Positions 5,511 to 5,679 of a stretch of DNA of 5,679 bases are shown one piece after another. The first letter of the stretch is position 1. The number at the start of each line of letters is the position of its first letter. A model generated the notes under the pieces. That model saw nothing but the letters and a program-made list of their open reading frames with translations, searched no databases and was not told where the DNA came from. Origin of the DNA: Candidatus Omnitrophota bacterium (lineage in GTDB: Bacteria; Omnitrophota; Gorgyraeia; Gygaellales; Profunditerraquicolaceae); contig JACRHO010000074.1 of assembly GCA_016212045.1 (NCBI GenBank), forward strand, positions 1 to 5,679. The letters run 5' to 3'. The position numbers were made by a program, and so were the translations under genes.

Positions 5511-5679
5511 TTATTCCTGGCTACCAACACTCTTTTCTAATTCCACCATGGCAAGATGGGCGTCATCGCCCTCTGCCTCAATGAGAATACTGCTTCCTTT
5601 TTCTGCGCCCAACATCAGAATGCCCATAATGGATTTACCATTTACAGATTCTTCGTCGCGGCTGACTTTAATCCGCGCA
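5511..5679 (-). CDS. ptsH: Phosphocarrier protein HPr, C-terminal 55 residues, start outside window
   Basis: HPr is the small carrier that receives phosphate from enzyme I and passes it to EIIA domains or regulatory targets. The frame begins one base inside the window edge and ends with TAA at 5511-5513. The visible protein has VNGKSIMGILMLGAEKGS, the family's Ser46 region (the serine codon is at 5631-5633), then the strand ILIEAEGDDA and a C-terminal helix, as in HPr of about 85-95 residues. The His15 phosphorylation site is outside the window. The preserved K-S-I-M-G suggests it could be a target of HPr kinase/phosphorylase, but that enzyme is not seen here. ptsI follows on the same strand after a roughly 200-base spacer occupied by a palindromic element, unlike the tight ptsH-ptsI junction common elsewhere. 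Confidence 0.9.
   Translation of the reverse strand, partial: ARIKVSRDEESVNGKSIMGILMLGAEKGSSILIEAEGDDAHLAMVELEKSVGSQE

Larger units (their letters stand above)
5311..5512. repeat. Composite inverted-repeat element filling the ptsH-ptsI spacer
   Basis: The ends are inverted copies of one another, roughly 5311-5355 and 5465-5512. Both carry the core TGAG...AC(A/G)ACTTACGGA(A/G)TGAAA, and each end is itself a palindrome. A separate long palindrome lies between them. The element starts next to the ptsH stop codon and ends a few bases before the ptsI ATG. No open frame and no clear target-site duplication are visible. The structure resembles a non-autonomous mobile repeat or a structured intergenic RNA, but the family is unknown to me. 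Confidence 0.7.

Overview
The window is bacterial protein-coding DNA from a compact genome. All supported genes lie on the minus strand and read right to left. In transcription order they are the 3' part of ptsH (HPr), ptsI (enzyme I), a bifunctional phosphoglucose/phosphomannose isomerase, a sugar-phosphate nucleotidyltransferase, metK, and the 5' part of ahcY. No rRNA, tRNA, CRISPR or transposase gene is visible. The gene order, the archaeal-type PGI/PMI and the protein style suggest an uncultured Gram-negative-like lineage such as Omnitrophota (OP3). That placement rests on recollection of similar proteins and is only moderately confident.

Layout by position: ahcY start (1-402); a metK-ahcY spacer filled by a long hairpin built of 10-bp repeats (421-540); metK (537-1706); the nucleotidyltransferase, whose open frame ends early at a UGA (1838-2458) and whose missing C-terminus continues in frame to a TAA next to metK (1709-1837); PGI/PMI (2460-3521); a short spacer with two competing hairpins (3518-3576); ptsI (3574-5307); a 200-bp spacer occupied by a composite inverted repeat (5311-5512); and the end of ptsH (5511-5679).

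The genes may form one long transcript. HPr and EI are the general phosphotransfer proteins of the PTS. PGI/PMI connects glucose-6-P, fructose-6-P and mannose-6-P, and the nucleotidyltransferase would make an NDP-sugar from a sugar-1-phosphate. MetK and AhcY make S-adenosylmethionine and remove S-adenosylhomocysteine. So a sugar-phosphate/cell-surface module sits next to a methylation-cycle module.

The most notable signals are four. (1) A UGA replaces what looks like a glycine codon in the nucleotidyltransferase, with 42 further family-like codons beyond it. (2) The metK-ahcY spacer is a 10-bp-periodic hairpin, and two of its DNA mismatches become G-U pairs in the sense RNA. (3) The ptsI-PGI/PMI junction holds mutually exclusive hairpins that cover the stop of one gene and the start of the next. 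(4) A nested palindromic, MITE-like element separates ptsH from ptsI. All other genes read cleanly in the standard bacterial code with no in-frame UGA.
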